A stretch of 5,245 nt of DNA from Candidatus Eiseniibacteriota bacterium (GTDB taxonomy: Bacteria > Eisenbacteria > RBG-16-71-46). Below the pieces are notes generated by a model. It did no database searches and was not told the DNA's origin. It saw only the letters and a program-made list of their open reading frames with translations. The stretch is from assembly GCA_005893365.1 (NCBI GenBank), contig VBPB01000207.1:1-5245 (forward strand), in the 5' to 3' direction. Made by a program: the position numbers and the translations under genes. Positions within the stretch are counted from its first letter, which is position 1. Each line of letters opens with the position of its first letter. Below, piece after piece: positions 1 to 5,245 of the stretch.

Positions 1-30
1 GTTCGCCTTCACGATCACCATGAAGCGCAT
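1..30 (-). CDS. YCII/YciI-family protein, N-terminal fragment (partial)
   Basis: Only the first ten codons are inside the window, reading leftward as MRFMVIVKAN. This opening closely matches what I know of YCII-related (DGPF/YciI-like) proteins, small ferredoxin-fold proteins of about 100-140 residues that often begin MRFM-V/I-IVKA. The start is well supported: an AGAGGAG ribosome binding site lies at 39-45 on the minus strand, with 8 or 9 bases to the ATG. The gene lies 465 bases downstream of the PreT-like gene on the same strand, so it may have its own promoter. YCII proteins are often near extracytoplasmic-function sigma factors, but nothing here tests that. Ten residues is little evidence; the coding start is more certain than the family name. 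Confidence 0.6.
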   Translation of the reverse strand, partial: MRFMVIVKAN

Positions 31-495
31 CGTCGTATCTCCTCTGGCTGAGGTCCCTCGCGGTGGGTCTCGACGGTCGCCGGTCCCCCGCTCGAGAGTA
101 CGACGAACGGGGAGGCCCGAAATCGACATCCTGACTGGCCTGGGAATCCGACGGCGGGTCGTGGCGCCCTACCTGCATGCCTGGCAGGGCGTTAGGCTGG
201 CGGTGCGGAGGTCGGGACCCCGGGCCGCGACGAACGGCGGCGACGATTCGACCCGGCGCTCGAGAAATATGATGGGGAACGCAACGCGGTGCGTGATACC
301 GCTTCGATCCGTGTCGATTCGATTCAGCCACGCGGTGTATCCCGCGCTACGCTCCCCCAGAGCGGCGGCCCGGCCGAAGGCCGAGCCGTTACGGGCATCG
401 CCAGTCTAGGACAGGGCTCGGAGCCCCGCATCAGGTATTTCCGCGGGGCGGGCGCGCGCAGCCGGCCCGCCGCGCCGCCGCGACGCCCCTTGGTT
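31..495. other. Intergenic region without a convincing gene
   Basis: This 465-base gap lies between the end of the PreT-like gene and the start of the YCII-like gene, both leftward. I see no tRNA-like T-loop and no reading frame with the codon pattern of the neighbouring genes. A 129-codon open frame on the plus strand (20-409) has mixed third positions, an arginine- and serine-rich product, and overlaps the YCII start and its ribosome binding site, so I treat it as chance. The region is somewhat less GC-rich around 265-335 than the genes, which would suit a promoter for the YCII-like gene, but no clear -35/-10 pair can be named. Short repeats and hairpins are listed separately. Confidence 0.6.
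414..471 (-). terminator. Possible terminator hairpins after the PreT-like gene
   Basis: Three short GC-rich inverted repeats lie 25 to 82 bases past the stop codon of the PreT-like gene. One pairs 447-453 with 465-471 (7 bp, 11-base loop). One pairs 423-429 with 443-449 (7 bp, 13-base loop) and overlaps the first, so the two are alternatives. A third pairs 414-418 with 422-426 (5 bp, 3-base loop). None is followed by a U-tract in the direction of transcription, so these are at best weak or Rho-assisted termination or transcript-end structures. In such GC-rich DNA some pairing is expected by chance. Confidence 0.3.
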
Positions 496-1839
496 CTACG
501 CGTGCCCCGCCATCATCGCCGCGTCGGGCCGCACGCGCACGCCGAGCGCGGCACAGATGCCCCGCGCCGCGCGCTTGGCCTCCTGGACGGCGGTCACCAC
601 CAGCTCCCCGCCGAGCGCGTCGCCGCCCGCGAACACCTTCGGGTTGCCGGTGCGGCCGGTCGCGGGCTCGACGACGATGAATCCCTTGGCGTCGAGGGCG
701 ACCCCCAGGAACTGGGTCGCCAGCTCGCGCAGCTTGGTCTGGCCGATGCCGACGATGACCAGGTCCGCGGGCAGCTCGCGACCGTCCGCCAGCCGCAGCG
801 CCGTCAGGCGCCCGCCGGCGTCGCGCGCGAACTCCTTGGGGACCGCGCGCTCGACCAGCCGCACGCCCTCGCGCCGCGCCAGGTCCATCTCGTGCGCGTA
901 GCCGGGCATCTCGGCGGCGGTGCGGCGGTAGACCATCGCAACGTCGGCGATGCCGAGGCGCGCCAGCTCGCGCGCCGCGTCGATGGCGGTGTTGCCGCCG
1001 CCCACGACCAGCGCGCGCTGGACCCCGGTGAGCGCGTAGCCGGGCTCGAGCTTCAAGCGCTCGATCCAGGCGGTGGCGCCCATCACGCCCGCCCCCGACT
1101 CGCCCGGGATGCCGAGCGTACCGTCGGCGCCGAGCCCGACGCCGATGAACACCGCATCGTGGTCGCGCAGCAGGTCGGCCGCCTGGACGTCACGGCCCAC
1201 CTCGACGCCGGTCCGAATCGTGACGCCGAGCGAACGGATGAACTCCACCTCGGCCAGCGCCCCTTCCACGTGCATCTTGTAGGGCGCCACGCCGGTCGTG
1301 TTGAGGCCGCCAGCCAAGGCCCGCTTCTCGAGCACGGTGACCGCCACGCCCTCGAGGGACAGGTAGCCCGCCAGCGCCAGCGACGCCGGGCCGGCGCCCA
1401 CGCACGCCACCCGCTTGCCGGTGGCCGGCGCCTTGGTGAACAGCGTGGCGGCGCGGCCGGTGTTCAAGGTGGTCTCGACCGCGTAGCGCTGCAGGCGCCC
1501 GATCGCGATGGGCGGGTAGCGATGCCAGTCGTTGTACACGCAGGCGCCGACGCACAGCACCTCGACCGGACAGACGCGCGCGCACGAGTAGCCGAGCAGG
1601 TTGGCCGAGAGGATGGTGCGCGCCGAGCCGCGCACGTTGCCGGTCGCGATCTTGCGGATGAAGCCCGGGATGTCGATGCCGGTCGGGCAGGCGGTGACGC
1701 ACGGGGCGTCGTGGCAGTAGAGGCAGCGGTTGGCCTCGCCGGCCGCCTCGCCGTCCCCATAGGTCGGCTTGGCATCGGCGATGCGGCCCTCCAGCCGGTC
1801 GGGGGCGATGGCCCCCGCGGCGGCGTTCGGCTCGTTCAT
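496..1839 (-). CDS. preT: PreT-like Fe-S flavoprotein, NAD(P)H-dependent electron-input subunit of dihydropyrimidine dehydrogenase
   Basis: This 447-residue cytosolic protein probably takes electrons from NAD(P)H through FAD to Fe-S clusters for a partner reductase; in E. coli PreT does this with PreA to reduce uracil and thymine. The N-terminal part has two cysteine groups, C39/C42/C47/C51 and C86/C90/C96/C100, plus Q117 in IGRLQ. This matches the arrangement in mammalian dihydropyrimidine dehydrogenase, where a glutamine is a cluster ligand. An FAD site follows at 148-153 (GAGPAS, with EK at 171-172), an NAD(P)H site at 280-285 (GGGNTA) with YRR at 304-306, and a C-terminal FAD motif AGGD at 404-407. 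GltD, the small subunit of glutamate synthase, is related, but this N-terminus is DPD-like. I chose the ATG at 1839 because GAGGG lies 7 bases upstream and homology begins soon after; the open frame runs upstream to 2142 over the preceding gene. It is the last gene of the three-gene cluster. No catalytic PreA is seen. Confidence 0.85.
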   Translation of the reverse strand: MNEPNAAAGAIAPDRLEGRIADAKPTYGDGEAAGEANRCLYCHDAPCVTACPTGIDIPGFIRKIATGNVRGSARTILSANLLGYSCARVCPVEVLCVGACVYNDWHRYPPIAIGRLQRYAVETTLNTGRAATLFTKAPATGKRVACVGAGPASLALAGYLSLEGVAVTVLEKRALAGGLNTTGVAPYKMHVEGALAEVEFIRSLGVTIRTGVEVGRDVQAADLLRDHDAVFIGVGLGADGTLGIPGESGAGVMGATAWIERLKLEPGYALTGVQRALVVGGGNTAIDAARELARLGIADVAMVYRRTAAEMPGYAHEMDLARREGVRLVERAVPKEFARDAGGRLTALRLADGRELPADLVIVGIGQTKLRELATQFLGVALDAKGFIVVEPATGRTGNPKVFAGGDALGGELVVTAVQEAKRAARGICAALGVRVRPDAAMMAGHA

Positions 1840-1846
1840 CGTGCGG

Positions 1847-1851
1847 CCCTC
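1847..1851 (-). promoter_or_regulatory. Ribosome binding site of the PreT-like gene
   Basis: GAGGG on the minus strand, 7 bases before the ATG at 1839. It lies in the 34-base gap after the stop of the preceding gene and decides the start against the 101-codon upstream extension of the open frame. Confidence 0.6.
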
Positions 1852-1873
1852 GTTCGACGCATGGCCCGGCGCC

Positions 1874-2548
1874 TCATCGTGCACGCTCCGCACGCTGCTG
1901 GGCGCACTGATGGGCCAGATCCTCTTCCACGTTCTCCGCCATCCCGGGCACGGCACCACCCAGGCCCCGCTTCGCCCACTGCACCCGGGCCAGCGCCTCG
2001 CACGGCTTGCCGTCGCGCACGCGATCGTCGAGCCCTTCCATGAAGCCGGCCAGCGCGGCGTAGCGCTGATGCGGCTCCGGCGCGCGCACGGCCAGCACGA
2101 ACATGCTGTCCTCCCAGTCGGCTGCCTCCGAGAGCCGGCCATGCTTGATCAGCCGATCGGCGGCGCGCCGGAAGGTCTCGATGCCCAGCGCGGTCAACTC
2201 CTGGCTCATCGGCTGTCCCGTCGTCCGCAGCCGCGCCCGCGCCTCCTGGAGCATGTGCACCGCGCGGTCGAGCCGATCCGAGTAGAGCGCCCGCTCCACC
2301 CGGTCGCGGTCGCGCTGCGCGATCAGACGCGCGACGCCCGGCTCCCACGGCATGAGCGGCTGGCAGGTCGTCAGCCAGTGGATCTCGTCGTCGAACAGGC
2401 CGTGCCCGTGCAGCAGCCACGCCCCGCCGAACGCGCCGGCCTCGGCCAGCAGGCCGAGCCCGGCCACCGCGAGCACCAGGACGAGCAGCCCCATCAGGCC
2501 CTTCACCGGCGCGGCCCGCGGCTCAGGTGGCGGCGCCGGGAACCCCAC
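1874..2548 (-). CDS. Membrane-anchored helical protein of unknown function, possibly TPR-like
   Basis: I do not recognise this 224-residue protein. A short proline-rich N-terminus (1-16) is followed by one hydrophobic segment at about 17-36 (GLMGLLVLVLAVAG onward), either a membrane anchor or an uncleaved signal. The rest is soluble and helical, rich in Arg, Ala and Glu. Three stretches look like degenerate tetratricopeptide helix pairs: about 75-108 (SDRLDRAVHMLQEA), 125-153 (KHGRLSEAADWEDS) and 163-196 (RDGKPCEALARVQWAKR). This TPR reading is inference by eye. Cysteines are at 62, 183 and 215. The start is uncertain: the longest form begins with GTG at 2548 without a convincing ribosome binding site; GTG at 2506 and ATG at 2494 (GAAGG 5 bases upstream) are alternatives that keep most of the hydrophobic segment. 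It sits 49 bases after the aminotransferase and 34 before the PreT-like gene, so it is probably co-transcribed with both. Confidence 0.75.
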   Translation of the reverse strand: MGFPAPPPEPRAAPVKGLMGLLVLVLAVAGLGLLAEAGAFGGAWLLHGHGLFDDEIHWLTTCQPLMPWEPGVARLIAQRDRDRVERALYSDRLDRAVHMLQEARARLRTTGQPMSQELTALGIETFRRAADRLIKHGRLSEAADWEDSMFVLAVRAPEPHQRYAALAGFMEGLDDRVRDGKPCEALARVQWAKRGLGGAVPGMAENVEEDLAHQCAQQRAERAR

Positions 2549-2597
2549 CGCCTGACGGGATGCGGCCTCGCGTCCCCGTGCGGGGCGTTCTCCGCCC

Positions 2598-3929
2598 TCA
2601 CGCTCCGATCGCCCGGTAGGACTCGTCGAGCTTGCCGATCGCCTCGTCCACCTCGGCGGCGTTCACCGTCAGCGGCGGCGAGATGCGCAGCACGTTGCCG
2701 TAGAGCCCGCCCTTGCCGATCAGGAGCCCGCGCTTCTTGGTCTCCTCGAACAGCCGGGCCGTCGCCTGGGCGTTGGGCGTGCGGTCACCCTGGGTCTCGT
2801 CGGCCACGTGCTCGACGCCCTGCATCAGGCCCATGCCGCGCACGTCGCCGATGGTGCGCGGGTACTTGCGCTGCAGGCCCTCGAGCCCCGCGCGCAGGCG
2901 GCGGCCCTGTCGCTCGGAGTTGCCCCTCAAGTCCTGCTTCTCCATCACCTCCAGCGTGGCGTTGGCGGCGGTGACGCTGATGGGATTGCCGCCGAAGGTC
3001 GAGATGGTGAGCTTCTGCAGCGAGTCGGCGATCGCCGGCGTGCAGATGGTGGCCGAGAGCGGCCAGCCGTTGGCGATGCCCTTGGCCATGGTCATGATCT
3101 CGGGCTCGACGCCGTACTGCTCGCAGCCCCACCACTTGCTGCCGGTGCGCCCGAAGCCGGTCTGCACCTCGTCGGAGATGAACACGCCGCCGTACTTGCG
3201 GATGATGCCCACCGCGATCTCGAAGTACTCCTTGGGCGGGGTGATGAAGCCGCCCACGCCCTGGATCGGCTCGGCGAGGAAGCCGGCGATCTGGCCGGTG
3301 GTGGTGGTCTTGATCAACTCCTCGATGTCCTGCGCGCACTTGACGCCACACGAGGGGTACTCGAGCCCGAGCGGGCAGCGATAGCAGTAGGGCGAGAGCG
3401 CGTGCTTGATGTCGGGGATCTTGGTCGGCAGCGCCCGCCAGGAGCTGTGGGCGGTGAGCGACTGCGCCAGCATCGAGCGGCCCGAGTAGCCGTGGCGCAG
3501 GGCGACGATCTCGGAGCGGCCGGTGTGGAGCTGCGCCATCATCACCGCGGTCTCGTCGGCTTCGGTGCCGCTGGCGGTGAAGTAGCACTTCTTGAGCGCC
3601 CCGGGCGTGATGCTGGCGAGCTTCTCGGCCAGCTCGACGATCGGCAGCGTGGGATAGAGCGTCGAGACGTGCCCGAGCCGGTCGATCTGCGCCTTGACCG
3701 CCGCGTTCACGTCGTCGTTGCAGTGACCGACCGAGACCGTGAGGATGCCGCCGAAGAAGTCCAGGTACTCGCGCCCATCGATGTCACGCAGGCGCATCCC
3801 CTTGCCCTCGGTGAGCACCAGCGATTCCTCGTAGTAGTTGCTGGTGGCCGGGAACAGGAACTCCTTGTGCTTCGCGCGGACATCCGCCGCCGAGAGCGCC
3901 TGAGGGGACGCGGGTGACTTGGGGTTCAT
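2598..3929 (-). CDS. Class III PLP-dependent aminotransferase, AGXT2-like
   Basis: This 443-residue cytosolic enzyme is a fold-type I, class III aminotransferase. It moves an amino group between an amino acid, likely a beta- or omega-amino acid or alanine, and a keto acid such as glyoxylate or pyruvate, using pyridoxal phosphate. Visible landmarks are YLDFFGGI at 55-62, the SGTEA phosphate-binding turn at 120-124, AEPIQG at 219-224, SDEVQTGFGR at 252-261 with D253 expected to contact the PLP ring nitrogen, MAKGIANG at 281-288 with K283 as the Schiff-base lysine, TFGGNP at 311-316, and R415 in LRISPPLT as the likely carboxylate-binding arginine. Length and motifs agree with mammalian AGXT2 without its mitochondrial leader. 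A cysteine group C182/C185/C194/C198 is also present. The start at 3929 has a strong GGAGGAG at 3934-3940. It is the first gene of the leftward cluster. The exact substrate cannot be read from sequence; beta-alanine or beta-aminoisobutyrate fits the PreT neighbour. Confidence 0.9.
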   Translation of the reverse strand: MNPKSPASPQALSAADVRAKHKEFLFPATSNYYEESLVLTEGKGMRLRDIDGREYLDFFGGILTVSVGHCNDDVNAAVKAQIDRLGHVSTLYPTLPIVELAEKLASITPGALKKCYFTASGTEADETAVMMAQLHTGRSEIVALRHGYSGRSMLAQSLTAHSSWRALPTKIPDIKHALSPYCYRCPLGLEYPSCGVKCAQDIEELIKTTTTGQIAGFLAEPIQGVGGFITPPKEYFEIAVGIIRKYGGVFISDEVQTGFGRTGSKWWGCEQYGVEPEIMTMAKGIANGWPLSATICTPAIADSLQKLTISTFGGNPISVTAANATLEVMEKQDLRGNSERQGRRLRAGLEGLQRKYPRTIGDVRGMGLMQGVEHVADETQGDRTPNAQATARLFEETKKRGLLIGKGGLYGNVLRISPPLTVNAAEVDEAIGKLDESYRAIGA

Positions 3930-4001
3930 GGATCTCCTCCGGCCGGCCGCGGCCGTGGCGTTCTCCCGTCGTGGCGGCCCACGCGGAACGATGGGTCACC
4001 A

Positions 4002-4015
4002 CCTGGCATGCGAGG
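4002..4015. promoter_or_regulatory. Near-palindrome, candidate operator upstream of the aminotransferase cluster
   Basis: CCTGGCATGCGAGG reads the same on both strands except for one central-flank pair (12 of 14 bases symmetric). It lies about 73 bases upstream of the aminotransferase start, a plausible place for a dimeric repressor or activator. There is no regulator gene in the window to link it to, and a 14-base near-palindrome can arise by chance. Confidence 0.25.
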
Positions 4016-4095
4016 CCGGGCGGACATACTGCCACCTTTGGCCGACGCACGAAACCCCCTCCTGGGGCGGTCCCCGGCGACATGCACGCCGGAAC

Positions 4096-4123
4096 CTGAA
4101 CGGGTATCCTGCCGGGGTATCGT
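4096..4123 (+). promoter_or_regulatory. Weak candidate promoter for the NTF2-like protein gene
   Basis: CTGAAC (4096-4101) and TATCGT (4118-4123) are separated by 16 bases and match the sigma-70 consensus at 3 of 6 and 4 of 6 positions. The transcript would start near 4130, about 100 bases before the ATG. Match quality is poor and the assignment tentative. Confidence 0.2.
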
Positions 4124-4221
4124 GAAGGATCGGGTGACCGCGGGCCGCAGCATGGACCCGCCGGCCCCCGAGTGAGACTGGCGGTCGCAGGCTGCTCCCA
4201 CCCTGCGTCGCGCCGCAGCCT

Positions 4222-4228
4222 GGAGGAG
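4222..4228 (+). promoter_or_regulatory. Ribosome binding site of the NTF2-like protein gene
   Basis: GGAGGAG ends 3 bases before the ATG at 4232 (5 bases counted from GGAGG). It decides the start against an in-frame GTG at 4172, which would put 20 unrelated residues before the signal peptide. Confidence 0.7.
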
Positions 4229-4231
4229 TCG

Positions 4232-5167
4232 ATGAGGAAGCGCTTCTGGTCCGCGACCATCGCCGTGCTGGCCCTGGCACTCTCCGCCCGCGGGGCCTTC
4301 GCCGACGCCGCGCTGGATTCGCTGGTCTCGAGCGAGCGCGCCTTCTCGGCGATGTCGGCGGCCCAGGGGATGAAGGCCGCCTTCCTCGAATTCCTCGGCG
4401 AGGACGCGATCGTGTTCGCGCCCACGCCGACCAACGGCCGCCAGGTCTGGCAGGCCCGCCAGCCGTCCAAGGCCACGCTGGTCTGGGAGCCCGAGTTCGC
4501 GGAGGTCTCCTCGTCCGGCGATCTGGGCTACACCACCGGGCCCTGGGAGCTCCAGCCGCCCGCGGACACCACCGCGGCCGCCGCGGACAGCGCGGGGGCC
4601 CACCCCGACAGCGCCAAGGCGGCCGCGTCCACACCGCCCAAGCTCTACGGGCACTTCAACACCGTCTGGAGGAAGCAGCGCCACGGCGCATGGCGCGTGG
4701 CGGTGGACATCGGTGGCCAGCACGCCAAGCCCAACGGCGGCGGGGTCGGCGACGTCACGTTCGAGGAGGGCTCGGTGCTGCCGCGGCGCACCATGAAGGG
4801 CGGCCGGGTCGACCTGCGCGACGCCGACCGCGACCTCTCCAAGGCGATGCGCAAGGCCGGCGCGGATGCGGCGATCGCCACCTGGGCGGCCACCGACATC
4901 CGGCTGAGCACCGAGGGGCAGTTCCCCGCACATGGCATCGACGCCGTGCAGGTGCGCCTCGACTCGCTCGCGGGGTTCTTCGAGTACCTCCCGCAAGGCA
5001 CGGCCGTGGCCGCGGCGGGCGACCTCGGTTACACCTACGGTCTCGCCGCCCGATTCACGGTCGCGACCGCCGCCGCCGCCGACACCAGCGTGTACCTCAA
5101 CGTCTGGCGGCAGGACGGCCGCGACTGGAAGCTGGCGCTCACGGTGCTGAACCCGCTCAAGCGCTGA
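4232..5167 (+). CDS. Secreted protein with two tandem NTF2-like (DUF4440/SnoaL-type) domains
   Basis: The 311-residue product starts with a Sec signal peptide: MRKR, a hydrophobic core at about 6-19, and an AFA site at 22-24, so cleavage is expected before D25. Two NTF2-like units follow. The first covers about 27-163 with AFSAMSAAQG, SGDLGYTTGPWEL at 95-107 and NTVWRKQRHGAWRVAVDIGG at 143-162. The second covers about 195-308 with AGDLGYTYG at 262-270 and LNVWRQDGRDWKLALTVLNP at 289-308. The paired 'GDLGYT...VWR...W+' signature shows an internal duplication. The first unit has an Ala/Asp/Ser/Pro-rich insert at about 109-136 in place of a short loop. NTF2-like folds serve as small-molecule binders or enzymes; the specific role is unknown and no catalytic residue can be assigned. 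It should act outside the cytoplasm. It is divergent from the aminotransferase cluster and appears to be transcribed alone. Confidence 0.85.
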   Translation: MRKRFWSATIAVLALALSARGAFADAALDSLVSSERAFSAMSAAQGMKAAFLEFLGEDAIVFAPTPTNGRQVWQARQPSKATLVWEPEFAEVSSSGDLGYTTGPWELQPPADTTAAAADSAGAHPDSAKAAASTPPKLYGHFNTVWRKQRHGAWRVAVDIGGQHAKPNGGGVGDVTFEEGSVLPRRTMKGGRVDLRDADRDLSKAMRKAGADAAIATWAATDIRLSTEGQFPAHGIDAVQVRLDSLAGFFEYLPQGTAVAAAGDLGYTYGLAARFTVATAAAADTSVYLNVWRQDGRDWKLALTVLNPLKR

Positions 5168-5180
5168 GGCGGGGACAGGT

Positions 5181-5245
5181 CTAGTCCCGCGCCACCCGGA
5201 TCGCGGCGCATAACTCGGCCTGCGAGCGCACGACGCCGCCGCGCA
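5181..5245 (-). CDS. Possible C-terminus of a leftward gene (partial, unidentified)
   Basis: A leftward frame enters at the right edge and ends in TAG at 5181-5183, giving the last residues RGGVVRSQAELCAAIRVARD. Nineteen of the 20 codons before the stop end in G or C (the exception is TTA), the same strong bias as in the neighbouring genes, which supports real coding. It would converge on the NTF2-like gene with 13 bases between the stops and no room for a separate terminator. Too little is visible to name a family, and a chance open frame of this size cannot be excluded. Confidence 0.4.
   Translation of the reverse strand, partial: RGGVVRSQAELCAAIRVARD

Larger units (their letters stand above)
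3930..4231. other. Divergent intergenic region, likely promoters in both directions
   Basis: This 302-base region separates the leftward aminotransferase cluster from the rightward secreted-protein gene, so it should contain the promoters of both. I see no credible gene in it; open frames on both strands that run into it are continuations or shadows of flanking genes. Contents worth noting are a near-palindrome at 4002-4015, a repeated GGGTATC at 4102-4108 and 4115-4121, and the two ribosome binding sites at its edges. No consensus -35/-10 pair for the leftward cluster was identified. Confidence 0.6.

Noticed and set aside
172..188. CCTGC/GCAGG hairpin as an RNA regulatory element
   Set aside because: A 5-bp stem with a 7-base loop is too weak and too common in this base composition to call a structured RNA or terminator.
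20..409. A 129-codon plus-strand frame in the left intergenic region
   Set aside because: Its third positions lack the local bias, it overlaps the YCII-like start on the other strand, and its product has no recognisable features.
289..2043. A 584-codon open frame on the plus strand opposite the PreT-like gene
   Set aside because: It is antisense to a clearly homologous gene; long mirror frames are normal in DNA with such strong G/C third positions, and the product is Arg/Ala/His-rich without any domain.
1840..2142. A 101-residue N-terminal extension of the PreT-like protein
   Set aside because: It overlaps the membrane protein gene almost fully, has no resemblance to PreT, and a good ribosome binding site precedes the ATG at 1839.
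2574..2585. CCCC-GTGC-GGGG hairpin between the aminotransferase and membrane protein genes
   Set aside because: A 4-bp stem without a U-tract is insufficient for a terminator, and the gene spacing argues for co-transcription.
1769..3917. Long plus-strand open frames (1769-2974 and 2808-3917) opposite the membrane protein and aminotransferase genes
   Set aside because: They are shadows of real leftward genes, have no ribosome binding sites of note and give low-complexity Arg/Ala/Gly products.
3926..4996. A 356-codon minus-strand frame opposite the NTF2-like gene
   Set aside because: The plus-strand protein has a signal peptide, a ribosome binding site and two recognisable domains; the opposite frame is Arg/Gly-rich shadow.

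Overview
This is a very GC-rich bacterial window whose codon third positions are almost all G or C. It fits an uncultured high-GC soil or sediment lineage; from sequence alone I cannot place the phylum. No mobile element, CRISPR array, tRNA or rRNA was seen.

Layout from left to right. Positions 1-30 hold the first ten codons of a leftward gene that begins like a YCII/YciI-family protein, with a strong ribosome binding site. Positions 31-495 have no convincing gene, but contain GC hairpins just past the end of the next gene and a few short repeats. Positions 496-3929 carry a three-gene leftward cluster, transcribed in the order aminotransferase (2598-3929), small membrane-anchored protein of unknown function (1874-2548), then PreT-like Fe-S flavoprotein (496-1839). 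The gaps are 49 and 34 bases with no obvious terminator, so it reads as an operon. Positions 3930-4231 are a divergent intergenic region. Positions 4232-5167 encode, rightward, a secreted protein built from two NTF2-like (DUF4440/SnoaL-type) domains. At the right edge, 5181-5245 looks like the 3' end of a further leftward gene, converging on the secreted-protein gene with only 13 bases between the stops.

Functional reading. The PreT-like protein resembles the N-terminal electron-input half of dihydropyrimidine dehydrogenase: cysteine ligands for two 4Fe-4S clusters, an FAD site and an NAD(P)H site. The aminotransferase resembles AGXT2, which in animals acts on beta-aminoisobutyrate and other amino acids with glyoxylate or pyruvate. 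Reductive pyrimidine breakdown starts at dihydropyrimidine dehydrogenase and yields beta-alanine or beta-aminoisobutyrate, which such an aminotransferase can consume. The pair therefore suggests the first and last parts of that pathway, but the catalytic PreA subunit, dihydropyrimidinase and beta-ureidopropionase are not in this window, so the assignment is inference. The least explained items are the membrane-anchored, possibly TPR-like protein between the two enzymes and the duplicated NTF2-like secreted protein. I found no clear sign of an entirely new system.
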